From assembly GCF_001905005.1 (NCBI RefSeq), contig NZ_LWKZ01000027.1, forward strand, positions 124,001 through 188,000: 64,000 nt of DNA, in the 5' to 3' direction. The stretch's first letter is position 1; each line of letters opens with the position of its first letter. The stretch comes from Streptomyces sp. CB02923. Its GTDB lineage: Bacteria; Actinomycetota; Actinomycetes; Streptomycetales; Streptomycetaceae. The translations under genes were made by a program, and so were the position numbers. The notes beneath the pieces are model-generated. The model did no database searches. It was not told the origin of the DNA and saw only the letters and a list, made by a program, of their open reading frames with translations. Shown here piece after piece: positions 7,508 through 16,208 of this stretch.

Positions 7508-9059
7508 CCGCGCCCGGCGCCCGGGTGACCCCACCCGGCTGCCGGACGAGCACCAGGACAGCCGCGGCACCGAGGAACGCCACCGCCGCGCCGACCGTGA
7601 ACGCGGCGCGCATCCCGGTGGCGAAGGCGTGGTCCGCCGCGGCGCGGAAGGCCTGCCGTACGGGTTCCGGTACGGATGCCGTGGCGCCTCGTACGTCGCC
7701 GGTGGCGACTTCGGCGGCGAGGCGGTCCAGCTGCCGCCGGACGCCGCCGGGAAAACGGTCCGCCCGTGCGGACAGTTCGTGGTGCACCACGGCCGCCAGT
7801 ACCGCGCCGATCCCGCCGAAACCGGCCGTCATTCCCACGATACGCATCGTGGAATTGATACCCGACGCCATACCGGAACGGGACGCGGGCACCAGGCCGA
7901 TGGCGATATTGCTCATTTCCCCGTTGATGAGCCCGGCCCCCAGCCCGCCCACGGCTCCCCCGACGGCATACTCCCACCCGTCGCTGATCGCACCGCCGTT
8001 CAACGGCACACAGGCGAGCAGCACCGCGCCCGCGGCGACCAGGAATTGCCCGCCGGCCAGCAGCAGGCGCGACGAAAGGCGACGCGCCAGCCGGGCGCCC
8101 AGCGGGCCCGCGGCGAACAGGGGGACGGCGAAAGGCAGCACGGCCAGTCCGGCCTGTAGCGGGCTGTATCCCGCCACTCCCTGGAAATACAGAGGCATGT
8201 AGAGAAAAAGCCCCCAGAAGGATATGGACAGCACCAGCGGCACCAGGCTCACACCGGCGAAAACGCGGTCCGCGAAGAGCCGTACGTCGATCAGTGGGCG
8301 GGGCTGCCGCAGTTCCAGAAGGACGAATCCGGTGAGCAGCACGGCGGCGGCCGCGAAGCCGACTACGACGGCCGGCGCCGTCCAGCCGGACTGCGGCGCC
8401 GTGACCAGGGAGTGCACGAACAGCAGGACGGCGCTGGTGAAGACGGCCAGTCCCGCCACGTCCAAACGCGCGGCGGCGGGGTCTCGCGACTCGCGCGTCC
8501 CCCGGAAACCCAGGGCCAGCATCGCGACGCCGCACGGCACATTGAGCAGAAAGGCCCACCGCCAGCCGCCGGCCGCGACGGCCAGTCCGCCGATGAACGG
8601 TCCGAGGGCGGCACCGAGCCCGGAGGCCACCCCGAACACCGCGAACGCGCGGGTGCGGCGCGCCCCGGTGAATTCACCGGCCAGCAGCGCCAGTGACGAA
8701 CTGAACATACCCGCCGCGCCGACCCCTTGGGTGATTCTTCCGATATTCAGCCAGAGCATCTCCGGCGCCGTGCCCGCGAGCAGCGAACCGGCGGTGAACA
8801 GGGAGAGCCCGGCCAGGAAGACCCGTCGGCGGCCCAGCAGGTCGGCCAGGGCACCGCCGGCCATCAGCAGCGCGGCGAATGCCATGGTGTATCCGTTGAC
8901 CACCCATTGCTGGTCGCTGAAATCCACCGGGAAATCCCGCTGGATGTCCCGGAGGGCGACCGCCACGACGGTGTAGTCGAGGGGCAGCAGAAAGGTGGTC
9001 ACACTGCTGACCCAGAGCGTGCGGGTGGCGTAATTCAGGCGCGGAGGAGGTGTTTTCAC
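7470..9059 (-). CDS. MFS transporter, DHA2-type (14-TMS) drug exporter
   Basis: 529 residues from GTG 9059; an upstream ATG at 9110 is an alternative, but GTG has a better ggaagg site. Drug:H+ antiporter of the DHA2 family: motif A GGALADLLGRRRVF after helix 2 and the motif C-like region GLGAALGPFIGGLAV. About 14 hydrophobic segments are present. The last cytoplasmic tail (GGVTRAPGAVTRPP) overlaps the convergent TetR gene by 38 bp. Many Streptomyces relatives export antibiotics or dyes; the substrate is unknown here. Confidence 0.9.
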   Translation of the reverse strand: MKTPPPRLNYATRTLWVSSVTTFLLPLDYTVVAVALRDIQRDFPVDFSDQQWVVNGYTMAFAALLMAGGALADLLGRRRVFLAGLSLFTAGSLLAGTAPEMLWLNIGRITQGVGAAGMFSSSLALLAGEFTGARRTRAFAVFGVASGLGAALGPFIGGLAVAAGGWRWAFLLNVPCGVAMLALGFRGTRESRDPAAARLDVAGLAVFTSAVLLFVHSLVTAPQSGWTAPAVVVGFAAAAVLLTGFVLLELRQPRPLIDVRLFADRVFAGVSLVPLVLSISFWGLFLYMPLYFQGVAGYSPLQAGLAVLPFAVPLFAAGPLGARLARRLSSRLLLAGGQFLVAAGAVLLACVPLNGGAISDGWEYAVGGAVGGLGAGLINGEMSNIAIGLVPASRSGMASGINSTMRIVGMTAGFGGIGAVLAAVVHHELSARADRFPGGVRRQLDRLAAEVATGDVRGATASVPEPVRQAFRAAADHAFATGMRAAFTVGAAVAFLGAAAVLVLVRQPGGVTRAPGAVTRPPSARRACG

Positions 9060-9203
9060 GCCCTCGACCCTTCCAGCGGCGGATACGCCGCGCTGGCAGC
9101 TATCAGACATGATCGGCACGGCGCTACGATGCCCCGGCGGAACGGCCCCCCGGGCTTCCGCAGTCAGCCGAAGCGCTCCTCCGCGGAAAGGCGGGCCGGC
9201 CTC

Positions 9204-9791
9204 ATGACGGCACACTCCACCGACAGCGCACCCGACGTGCCCCAGGGTCCGTGGCGCGGCCCGGGGGTCGTGGTCCTGACGGGCATTCAGGCGGCCGGGA
9301 AGTCCACCGTGGCGCAGGCGCTCGCCGAGCGGCTGACGCGGTCGGTGCACCTGCGCGGGGACACGTTCCGGCGCATGGTCGTGCGGGGCCGGGCGGAGAT
9401 GACGCCGGACGCGGGCGAGGCGGCCCTCGCGCAGCTGCGGCTGCGGCACCGGCTGACCGCCGCCTGCGCCGACCAGTACGCGCAGGCCGGATTCACCGTG
9501 ATCGCGCAGGACATCCTGCTCGGCGAGCACCTGACCGAGATGGCCGAGCACATCAGGACCCGCCCGCTGGCGGTGGTCGTCCTGGCCCCGGACCCGTCGG
9601 CGGTCGAGCGGCGGGAGGCGGGCCGCCCCAAGACGGCGTACGGGCCCGGCTGGAGCGTGCGCGACCTCGACTCGGCGCTGCGCGAGGACACCCCGCCGAT
9701 CGGGCTGTGGCTGGACACCTCGGAGCAGACCGCCGAGCAGACCGTGGACGAGATCCTCGCCCGCGCCTGGACGGAGGGCGCCATCGCCTGA
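9204..9791 (+). CDS. P-loop kinase/phosphotransferase (chloramphenicol phosphotransferase-like)
   Basis: 195 residues from ATG 9204. Walker A GIQAAGKST at about residues 27-35, followed by HLRGDTFRRMVVRG, which resembles the AAA_33/CPT-like kinases that phosphorylate small molecules. A lid-type region (ERREAGRPKTAYGPGW) and a C-terminal LWLDTSEQTAEQTVDEIL strand/helix pattern complete the fold. The substrate cannot be told; chloramphenicol phosphotransferase, shikimate-like and nucleotide kinases share these features. It stands alone on the plus strand between the MFS gene and the SLT-like gene. Confidence 0.78.
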   Translation: MTAHSTDSAPDVPQGPWRGPGVVVLTGIQAAGKSTVAQALAERLTRSVHLRGDTFRRMVVRGRAEMTPDAGEAALAQLRLRHRLTAACADQYAQAGFTVIAQDILLGEHLTEMAEHIRTRPLAVVVLAPDPSAVERREAGRPKTAYGPGWSVRDLDSALREDTPPIGLWLDTSEQTAEQTVDEILARAWTEGAIA

Positions 9792-9827
9792 GCCGCCCTC
9801 CGCGGCCCGCCGGTGTGGTGCGGTGGG

Positions 9828-10268
9828 TCAGTACCCCTTCGGCGGCCGGGTCGGATCGGCCTGCTGCACCCGCTCCGCGAAGTTCGAACCGGACTCGTCG
9901 ACGCCGTACCGGTCGCGGACGTACCCGATGGTGGCGCTCATGCAGGCGACCACGTCGTACGGCGTCCGGGCGGTGTCGCACAGGTGGTACGCGGCGAAGG
10001 TCGGCGGTATGCACTGGGTGGCGCCGCGTGAGCAGTTGCGGGGGTGACCGTCGGTCATGACCGGGCCCCACGCGTTGCCGTCGGTGGTGTTCACGCGCCA
10101 GCGCGGGTGGTTGTACGAGGACTCCCGCCGCGCGATCGTGACCAGTGCGGGCACGCCGTACCGGGGGTCCATGCCGGTCAGTTCGCAGGCCAGCCGGGCG
10201 TAGTCGGCCATGGCCTCCTTGCCCGACGCGTCGTCGGGGTCGTGGTACTCCACCTCGGTAAGGTCCAT
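9828..10268 (-). CDS. SLT (lytic transglycosylase-like) domain protein without signal peptide
   Basis: 146 residues from ATG 10268, preceded by ggaggggag; an upstream GTG is too close to that site. The core fits a soluble lytic transglycosylase fold: TIARRESSYNHPRW with a candidate catalytic Glu, then GNAWGPVMTDG and GATQCIPPTFAAYH, which aligns with the GLMQ-PxTF signature. Family members cleave peptidoglycan. No signal peptide or membrane segment is seen, and the protein looks like an isolated catalytic domain of the kind found in phage tape-measure proteins. Export route unknown. Confidence 0.75.
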   Translation of the reverse strand: MDLTEVEYHDPDDASGKEAMADYARLACELTGMDPRYGVPALVTIARRESSYNHPRWRVNTTDGNAWGPVMTDGHPRNCSRGATQCIPPTFAAYHLCDTARTPYDVVACMSATIGYVRDRYGVDESGSNFAERVQQADPTRPPKGY

Positions 10269-10534
10269 CGGCCCCACTCCCCTCCGGCACCGCGCCCACC
10301 GCCGGGAACTCCGCGTCCCGCGCCGCTGCCGGGCCTGCCGTCATGGTGCCCGTACGGGAGACGCCCGAACCGGCGTCCGGGCCCGGCCGCAGCCGCTCCC
10401 GTGGCCCACGGGGCCGCAGCGGTCGCCGGTACGGGTGACCGCCCGGAACTCGTTCGGCTGGGATGCCGACGAGGCTCCGCCAACCGGGTGAAGTGCGCGG
10501 ACGACGGCTCTTCGAGGTCACTAAGGTGCCCGCC

Positions 10535-11047
10535 ATGACCACATCCCAGACCACTACCGGCAACATTCCGCACAGCCAGCTGGGCACGCTCATGATGATC
10601 GGTTGGAGCGGCGCGCACCCCGAGGACGGTCACGACGTACCCTTCCTGCTCGCCTACTCCCTCGGAGACGGCAAGGACGGCCCGGAGGCCGGGTCGGAGG
10701 CCATGGGCACCATGCTCAGCCAGGCCGGGCTGCTGGTCGGCGGCGAGCTCCAGGACGCCTCCCGCACCCCCGGCCTCCCGCTGACGCTGATCGTCCAGGC
10801 CGGCCGGGCGGTACTGACGATGCCGATCTTCAGTGCGCAGTGCCCGGTGCCGCCGGAGTGGCTGGCGGCGGCCGACCACCGGGGCCAGGTCTACGGCATG
10901 TTCGCCACCCGGCCGTGGCCGCAGGCGACGCCGGGCGGTCCGGTCAGCGAGGACATGCTGCGGGCCTTCGCGGGCGACGAGGGCGTGATCAAGAGCAGTG
11001 CGCACTGCCTGATCCCGGTGCGCAGTCTCCAGGGCTCCTCGTCGTAG
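10535..11047 (+). CDS. DUF5949 family protein
   Basis: 170 residues from ATG 10535. Matches what I remember of the Streptomyces family DUF5949: QLGTLMMIGWSG, DVPFLLAYSLGDG, SAQCPVPPEWLAAADH and FATRPWPQATPGGPV blocks. Function unknown; soluble, no signal peptide or membrane segment. ATG was chosen over an in-frame GTG 72 nt upstream because the family begins at about this point. It is monocistronic, with no neighbour suggesting a role. Confidence 0.8.
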   Translation: MTTSQTTTGNIPHSQLGTLMMIGWSGAHPEDGHDVPFLLAYSLGDGKDGPEAGSEAMGTMLSQAGLLVGGELQDASRTPGLPLTLIVQAGRAVLTMPIFSAQCPVPPEWLAAADHRGQVYGMFATRPWPQATPGGPVSEDMLRAFAGDEGVIKSSAHCLIPVRSLQGSSS

Positions 11048-11161
11048 CACTCCCCCGGGCCCGGCTCCCCCGGGGTCGGCCGCGCGGCACCCCGGATGCG
11101 GATCCGACCGGAAACGGTGACCCTGGAGGGGTGGGGGCGTCAGTGGCGAGGAGGACGACTC

Positions 11162-11356
11162 ATGTCCGTGATGGACAAGCTCAAGCAGATGCTGAAGGGT
11201 CACGAGGACCAGGCCGGCAAGGGCGTCGACAAGGCAGGCGACTTCGTCGACGACAAGACCCAGGGCAAGTACAGCGGCCAGGTCGACACGGCCCAGGACA
11301 AGCTCAAAGGCCAGTTCGGCAACGATCAGGGCCAGGACCAGCCGCCACAGTCCTGA
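11162..11356 (+). CDS. Antitoxin-like small protein (MT0933/Rv0909 type)
   Basis: 64 residues, highly charged and Gln/Asp/Lys-rich: MDKLKQMLKGHEDQAGKGVD and TQGKYSGQVDTAQDKLKGQ. This is the MT0933-like antitoxin family, which also resembles CsbD stress proteins. No toxin gene lies next to it, so a stress-related role is as likely as a toxin-antitoxin one. A strong gaggagga site precedes the ATG and a strong hairpin follows the stop. Confidence 0.8.
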   Translation: MSVMDKLKQMLKGHEDQAGKGVDKAGDFVDDKTQGKYSGQVDTAQDKLKGQFGNDQGQDQPPQS

Positions 11357-11364
11357 TCGCGTAC

Positions 11365-11409
11365 CGTCCCGGGCCGGGCGCCGCCTGTCAGGGCGCCCGG
11401 CCCGGGACG
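11365..11409. terminator. 18-bp perfect stem-loop terminator
   Basis: Stem 11365-11382 pairs perfectly with 11392-11409 around a 9-nt loop, starting 9 nt after the antitoxin-like stop. There is no U-tract, as usual for Streptomyces terminators. Confidence 0.85.
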
Positions 11410-11591
11410 CACGCATGTCGCGCGCCGGATGCTCGTCAAGAGTTAGCGCAACTCTTCACCCGTTCGAGGGACACGACCTTGGCTGATCGATTCTCCTCGT
11501 ACGCGTCCCGCTACGGTTTTTCCGCACCCCGGCCCCCGGTGCCAACAGCCAGCTGCCGCTCCGCGCGGCCTGCGCACTGGTGGGGGGCGAC

Positions 11592-11945
11592 ATGGCGGAA
11601 CGCACCGCCGACGCGGCACTGATCACCTACTCGGTCGGCGACCAGTTCATCATCGCGCTCAAGGGTGAGCTCGACCTCGCTCTGGCTCTGACGCTGCAAC
11701 CCACCCTGGGCGAGGCACTGCCACCCCGCCCCGGAACCGTCGTCGTCAATCTGGGCCAGGTCACCTTCATGGACTGCAGCGGCCTGGCCCTGCTGTGCCG
11801 GCTCCGCGAGCGGGTGGCCGGCCGCGGGGGCACCCTGGTGCTGCTCGGACCGCGCCCCGTGGTCCGGCGGCTGCTGCGCCTGGCGCCGCTCGACGAGCGC
11901 TTCGTCGTGATCGACCGGCTCCTGCCCGCCCGCACCCTCAACTGA
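11592..11945 (+). CDS. STAS-domain anti-sigma factor antagonist
   Basis: 117 residues from ATG 11592 (ggggggcg just upstream). A single STAS domain of the SpoIIAA/BldG group: ALKGELDLALA strand-helix, then VTFMDCSGLALLCRL with Ser63 at the position phosphorylated by partner HATPase kinases. It would act in partner switching, freeing a sigma factor by binding its anti-sigma kinase when dephosphorylated. No HATPase is adjacent; candidates in the window are at 27422 and 37565, but pairing is unknown. Confidence 0.87.
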   Translation: MAERTADAALITYSVGDQFIIALKGELDLALALTLQPTLGEALPPRPGTVVVNLGQVTFMDCSGLALLCRLRERVAGRGGTLVLLGPRPVVRRLLRLAPLDERFVVIDRLLPARTLN

Positions 11946-12004
11946 GCGCCGGACGGGCGCCCCGGCCCGCGGGATCGGCCTCCTCGGCCTCCTCCGCCGC
12001 CGGT

Positions 12005-13417
12005 TCAGGAGGGGCACAGGTTGCGGCGGGCCTCGTGCGCGCCCAGGGCGTCCAGGGCACGGCGCAGCGAGGTGTCCTGCTGGGCGTCGTAGATCCGGAA
12101 GGGGTCGCGCACGGGACGGCCGACGGCTTCGGCGAGCCGGTGTGCGTCGTAGGGCGTGCCGGTGCGGGCGGTGTCGCGGGTGCCGTGTCCGGTCAGGTTG
12201 GAGTTGAAGATCCCGGCGGCCGAGCGGGGCAGGAAGTCCTCGTAGACGATGGGGCGGGCGGTCAGCCATCCGCGTTCGAGCAGTCCGGCCAGGTCGGCGG
12301 GCGGGCGCTGCCCGTCGCGCGGGCGCGCGGCTGCCGGGGCGTACGTGAAGTAGCCCAGCCCCTCGGCGGCGAGCCGGTGTTCCGAACGGGGGAAACCGGC
12401 CTCCCAGAGGGCGCGGGCCACGTCCTGCCGGGTGGCCGGGCCGCCGGTCCCCTGCTCGGCGAGCCGCCGGTCCGTTTCCGCGGTGAGCGCGTCGTGGCGG
12501 GCGCGTCCGGTGCGGCTCAGCGCGATGCCGCGCGCCTCGACCTCGCCGAAGCGGACCCGGAGTGCGCCGGTGGTGACACTGCCGTCCGGTGCGCGGAAGG
12601 CGCGGGGTTCGTCCAGCGCGCGGAAGGAGGTCTGGCGCAGCAGAACGCCGGGCCCGTCCCAGCGGGGCGGCCCCTGGATTTCGTCGATCATGGCGATACC
12701 GCGGTCCGCCATCCGCCGGTAGAGCGCGTCGATGTCCAGCACGCGGGGCGTGAGGTGGTTGATGTGGGTGCTGGTGACGCCGCCGATGTCGGCGGCGACG
12801 GCGGAGACCCGGGCGAGTTCGCGGTACCAGGCGCGGTCCACCGGCTCGGGGGACAGTTCGAAGGCGGCGACCGCCAGCGTGAGGAAGCGTTCCGCCTGTT
12901 CCGGTACGAGGCCGTGCCCGCGTTCGGCGCGCCCGGCGAGCGTGAGCAGTTCGGGCGGGAAGAGCGTACGGCGGTCCAGGAAGGTCTCCAGCCGGGCCTG
13001 GAGCGCGGCGTCGAAGAACCGGCGGTCGGCGGTGGTGAGCATCGAGGTGAAGACGCGGAAGGGGTTGCGGTCGAGCTCCTCCGGCTCGACGGGCCGGAAG
13101 GCGGTGGAGATGACCGGTACCGCGCTCGTGGTGGCGTCCCGCAGATCGTAGAAGCCCACCGGATGCATCCCCAGAGCGGCGAACACCTGTGCGGCCTGGC
13201 GCAGTTCGCGCGGGGTGCCGACGCGGATGGCACCGTGCCGCTCGGCGGCCACCCGCTCGATGCCGCCGAGCCGCCCGGCGTCCGGGTCCCGGCGCGCGAC
13301 CTCGCCGTTCACCTCCTCCGTCACCTCCAGGAGGGTGGTGTACGCGGGGACTTCGGTGCCGTACATGCCGGACAGCCGGCGGGCGAAGGCGGCGCGCAGC
13401 CGCCAGGTGGGAATCAT
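12005..13417 (-). CDS. hglS: 2-oxoadipate dioxygenase/decarboxylase (HglS/YdcJ, DUF1338)
   Basis: 470 residues from ATG 13417, close to known HglS/YdcJ lengths. This Fe(II) enzyme converts 2-oxoadipate with O2 to D-2-hydroxyglutarate and CO2 in lysine catabolism. Family features are present: ERHGAIR (His61 with Arg65, matching the metal His and substrate Arg of HglS), THINHLTPRVLDID (metal His at 218 or 221) and RFGEVEARGIAL (Glu292). These give the vicinal-oxygen-chelate His-His-Glu set. It lies 26 bp after an FAD-dependent amino-acid oxidase gene, so a two-step lysine or 2-aminoadipate degradation route is plausible. That route is inference. Confidence 0.85.
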   Translation of the reverse strand: MIPTWRLRAAFARRLSGMYGTEVPAYTTLLEVTEEVNGEVARRDPDAGRLGGIERVAAERHGAIRVGTPRELRQAAQVFAALGMHPVGFYDLRDATTSAVPVISTAFRPVEPEELDRNPFRVFTSMLTTADRRFFDAALQARLETFLDRRTLFPPELLTLAGRAERGHGLVPEQAERFLTLAVAAFELSPEPVDRAWYRELARVSAVAADIGGVTSTHINHLTPRVLDIDALYRRMADRGIAMIDEIQGPPRWDGPGVLLRQTSFRALDEPRAFRAPDGSVTTGALRVRFGEVEARGIALSRTGRARHDALTAETDRRLAEQGTGGPATRQDVARALWEAGFPRSEHRLAAEGLGYFTYAPAAARPRDGQRPPADLAGLLERGWLTARPIVYEDFLPRSAAGIFNSNLTGHGTRDTARTGTPYDAHRLAEAVGRPVRDPFRIYDAQQDTSLRRALDALGAHEARRNLCPS

Positions 13418-13443
13418 GCGGTCCTCCGAAGCGTTGCGGGGCG

Positions 13444-14709
13444 TCAGATGATGTGTACCTCCGGACGGACACCGCCGGGCCGCGCTCTTCCGCCGTTCCC
13501 GTCCTCCCCCGCGCCGTCCGGCCGGGCGTCGAACCGGGTGGCCGCCAGCGGGCCGACGTCGAGGAACGGCTCCCGGTCCAGGTAGAGATCGCGGACCAGC
13601 TCCCCCACGGCGGGCGCCTGGAGGAAGCCGTGGCCGGAGAACCCGGTGGCGTACAGGAAGCGGGGTACGTCCGCGGCCTCGCCGATGAGGGCGTTGTTGT
13701 CGGGGGTGGTCTCGTAGAGTCCGGCCCAGCCGCGGCGGACCGGCATCGCGGCCAGGGCGGGCGCCCGGCGGCCGACGGCCTCGCGGAAGGGTTCCAGCCA
13801 CTCCCGGCTGAACTCCCGTCCGAAGCCCGGCTTCTGGCGCGGGTCCGACATGCCCAGCAGCAGCCCGCCCGCGCCGTCGTTGTGGAAGTAGGCGGTGGAG
13901 TCGAAGTCGAGGGTGAAGGGGACGCGGGGCGGCGGGATGTCCAGCGGTCCGGTGAAGGCGATCTGCCGGCGCAGCGGGGTGACGGGCAGCCGTACCCCGG
14001 CCATCGCGCCGACCTCGGCGGACCAGGCGCCCGCGCAGCAGATGACCGTGCCGGTGCGTACGGTGCCGCGCGGTGTCCGTACCGCGTCGAGGGCGCCGCC
14101 GCCGGTGTCGATCGCGGTGACCGGGCAGTGCGTACGGACGGTCGCGCCGTACCGGACGGCCGCGCGCAGATAGCCGGTCACCGCCGCCTCCGGGAGCGCG
14201 TAGCCGTCGGTGGGGCAGTGGGCGGCGGCGACGATGCTGTCCGGGTCGAGGTAAGGGCACAGCCGGGCGGCCTCGGCCGGGCCGAGGATCCGGCTGGGGA
14301 CGCCCAGGGCGTTCTGCGCCGCCACGCCCTCTTCGAACAGGGCGCGTTCGGTGTCGTCGCCGAGCAGGAAGAGGTAGCCCACGCTCTCGAATCCGATGTC
14401 GGCGCCGGGGCGCTCGCCGAACGCCCGCCACGCCTCCAGGCTGCGCCGGCCGAGGCGGATGTTGAGCGGGTCGGAGAACTGGGCGCGTACGCCGCCGATG
14501 GGTTTGCCCGACGAACCGGCGGCGGGCCGGTCGCGTTCCAGCAGCAGGACGCCGCCCACCCCGGCCTCCGCCAGGTGGAAGGCGATGCTCGCCCCCATGA
14601 CGCCGCCGCCGATGATCACGACGTCGGCGTGTTCGGGGAGAGGGGCGGAGGCGGGGGCCGTGCCGTGGTCCGTGGCGGTACTGGGATCCGTGGCCATGCT
14701 GCAATCCAT
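13444..14709 (-). CDS. FAD-dependent amino-acid oxidase/dehydrogenase (DAO family)
   Basis: 421 residues from ATG 14709, chosen for the ggaaagg site 8 nt upstream. DAO-fold flavoenzyme: dinucleotide-binding motif VVIIGGGVMGASIAFHLAEAG near residues 29-49, the ERD acidic end of strand 2, and a C-terminal GFSGHGFLQAPAVGEL segment typical of the sarcosine oxidase/glycine oxidase/D-amino-acid dehydrogenase group. Substrate not deducible from sequence. Its downstream partner is the 2-oxoadipate enzyme HglS, which suggests an amino acid feeding 2-oxoadipate, such as 2-aminoadipate. Confidence 0.85.
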   Translation of the reverse strand: MDCSMATDPSTATDHGTAPASAPLPEHADVVIIGGGVMGASIAFHLAEAGVGGVLLLERDRPAAGSSGKPIGGVRAQFSDPLNIRLGRRSLEAWRAFGERPGADIGFESVGYLFLLGDDTERALFEEGVAAQNALGVPSRILGPAEAARLCPYLDPDSIVAAAHCPTDGYALPEAAVTGYLRAAVRYGATVRTHCPVTAIDTGGGALDAVRTPRGTVRTGTVICCAGAWSAEVGAMAGVRLPVTPLRRQIAFTGPLDIPPPRVPFTLDFDSTAYFHNDGAGGLLLGMSDPRQKPGFGREFSREWLEPFREAVGRRAPALAAMPVRRGWAGLYETTPDNNALIGEAADVPRFLYATGFSGHGFLQAPAVGELVRDLYLDREPFLDVGPLAATRFDARPDGAGEDGNGGRARPGGVRPEVHII

Positions 14710-14906
14710 CCGGGACGCCTTTCCGTCGGCTCGCTCGGCGGGTTCGGTGCGCTGCGGGGCTCCGCCGGTCCGCGCGGACGGGCCGCCGGGTACCGCGACG
14801 CGTGGTGCAGTTGGTCTAGATGGTGACGGCCGCGGCCCGCCGCGTCCATGCGGCGTCCGTCCTGGCACGGCGTTCAGGACTCCGGACTGGCCCGCTCCGC
14901 CCGCGG

Positions 14907-15623
14907 TCACTGGCGCAGGTCGTCCACCAGCGTCGGTGACGGGCAGGGGATCTCGCCGAAGTCCTCGTCGTCGCCCGCCACGGTGAGGCGGTTGATGACG
15001 TTCTCCAGGGCGGGGGGCAGGGTGGGCGCGAGGCCGCTGTGCCACTGGACGAGCAGGGCGTGCCGGGCGGCGTCCGGCAGCAGGCGGCCGGCGTCGAAGG
15101 CGGCGGGCGGCGGCGGTTCCTCGTCGGGGTCGTGGGCGGCCTGCGTACGCCAGTAGGCGGCGTCCCGGAACTCGCCGTACCGCCGGTGGGAGAGGTAGAG
15201 GCAGTAGGCGGCGGTACGGCTGCCGCCCCCGGCGCCGAACCGCCACCAGAAGTCCGCGGCCTCGGCACGCCCGGTGATGTGCAGCAGACAGGCGAAGACC
15301 AGCGCGCCCTCGGGGTCGATCCCGTGGTCGTCGACCAGCCGGGCCAGGCTGTCCGCCGCTGCCGCGGCGTTGACCACCAGGGCGCAGGCCAGGTCGAGTT
15401 CGTGGGTGGCCTCGTCGTGGGCGCTCGGGTAGGAGGTGGGCGCCGGAGCGTCCGGGAGCGGTCCGGCCGGGTACGCGGCCGCCGTGTCCTCGCAGGTGTC
15501 GCCGGTGAGCCGGGCGCGGGCCGCCGCGGTGTCGTAGGAGCCGTAGGACTCGGCAAGTACGCCGGCGGCTGCGGCCAGCAGGGACTCGATGGTGTCCCGG
15601 CCGGTCCGATGGGTGTGCGGCAT
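14907..15623 (-). CDS. Conserved protein of unknown function coupled to a sigma factor
   Basis: 238 residues, Ala-rich and helical, no signal peptide or membrane segment. I do not recognise a family. The central part (DLACALVVNAAAAADSLARL, then ACLLHITGRAEAADFWWRFGAGGG and AAYCLYLSHRRYGEFRDAAYW) looks like a helical-repeat scaffold. It begins 3 bp after the stop of the sigma-factor gene, so the two are co-transcribed and the product may be an anti-sigma or accessory protein; this is inference. ATG 15623 is the only good start. Confidence 0.7.
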   Translation of the reverse strand: MPHTHRTGRDTIESLLAAAAGVLAESYGSYDTAAARARLTGDTCEDTAAAYPAGPLPDAPAPTSYPSAHDEATHELDLACALVVNAAAAADSLARLVDDHGIDPEGALVFACLLHITGRAEAADFWWRFGAGGGSRTAAYCLYLSHRRYGEFRDAAYWRTQAAHDPDEEPPPPAAFDAGRLLPDAARHALLVQWHSGLAPTLPPALENVINRLTVAGDDEDFGEIPCPSPTLVDDLRQ

Positions 15624-15626
15624 GGG

Positions 15627-16208
15627 TCACTTACCCTTCGTGGGGCCCGGTTCGATGCCCAGCGCGGCGGCGAGCCGGCGCTTGCCCCGGCTCGCGTGGG
15701 AGCGGACGGTGGCCTCGTCGACGCCCAGCAGGGCGGCTATCTGGCTGTCGGAGTACCCGACGACATGGCGGAGCACGATCACGTCGCACTGCCGCTCGGG
15801 CAGCCTCGCAATCGCGTCGTACAGGCCCAACTGGCTCTCCAGGAGGGCGAACTGCTGCTGGCACTCGCGCAGCAGGGCGCGGGTGACGACGGCGAAGGCG
15901 GCGCTCTGCGTCAGGGCCGTGGCGCGCCGGTGCCGGCAGAGCCAGTCCACCACGGACTCCTTGAGGACGGCCCAGGCGTAGGAGTCCACCGAGGACTGTT
16001 TGAGCGCGTACGGCCAGCACAGCCGTAATCGCTGGTAGGCGGTGCCGGTCACCTCCAGGGCGGCGTCCTCGCTGCCGGTGTGCAGATAGGCGTAGGCCAG
16101 CCATTTGCGGTAGTGCGTCTCGTGGAACGCCTCGAAGGCGAGGGCCAGCCGCCGGCCGGCCAGCCGCAGCGGGTCACCGGCCGGGCACGGCGGCCGGTCG
16201 CGGGTCAC
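15627..16208 (-). CDS. Sigma-70 family RNA polymerase sigma factor (ECF-like)
   Basis: 193 residues from GTG 16208 (gggagc upstream); a GTG at 16316 would add a Pro/Arg-rich leader. The region-2-like part begins FEAFHETHYRKWLAYAYLHTG. Region 4 is clear near the end: IARLPERQCDVIVLRHVVGYSDSQIAALLGVDEATVRSHASRGKRRL in two halves, with the DEATVRSHASRG recognition helix. It directs RNA polymerase to a specific promoter set that cannot be read here. It forms an operon with the unknown 238-residue protein, a natural candidate for its regulator. Confidence 0.85.
   Translation of the reverse strand: MTRDRPPCPAGDPLRLAGRRLALAFEAFHETHYRKWLAYAYLHTGSEDAALEVTGTAYQRLRLCWPYALKQSSVDSYAWAVLKESVVDWLCRHRRATALTQSAAFAVVTRALLRECQQQFALLESQLGLYDAIARLPERQCDVIVLRHVVGYSDSQIAALLGVDEATVRSHASRGKRRLAAALGIEPGPTKGK

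Noticed and set aside
9060..9110. Upstream ATG 9110 as MFS start
   Set aside because: No ribosome-binding site before it and the added residues lack family similarity; GTG 9059 follows ggaagg.
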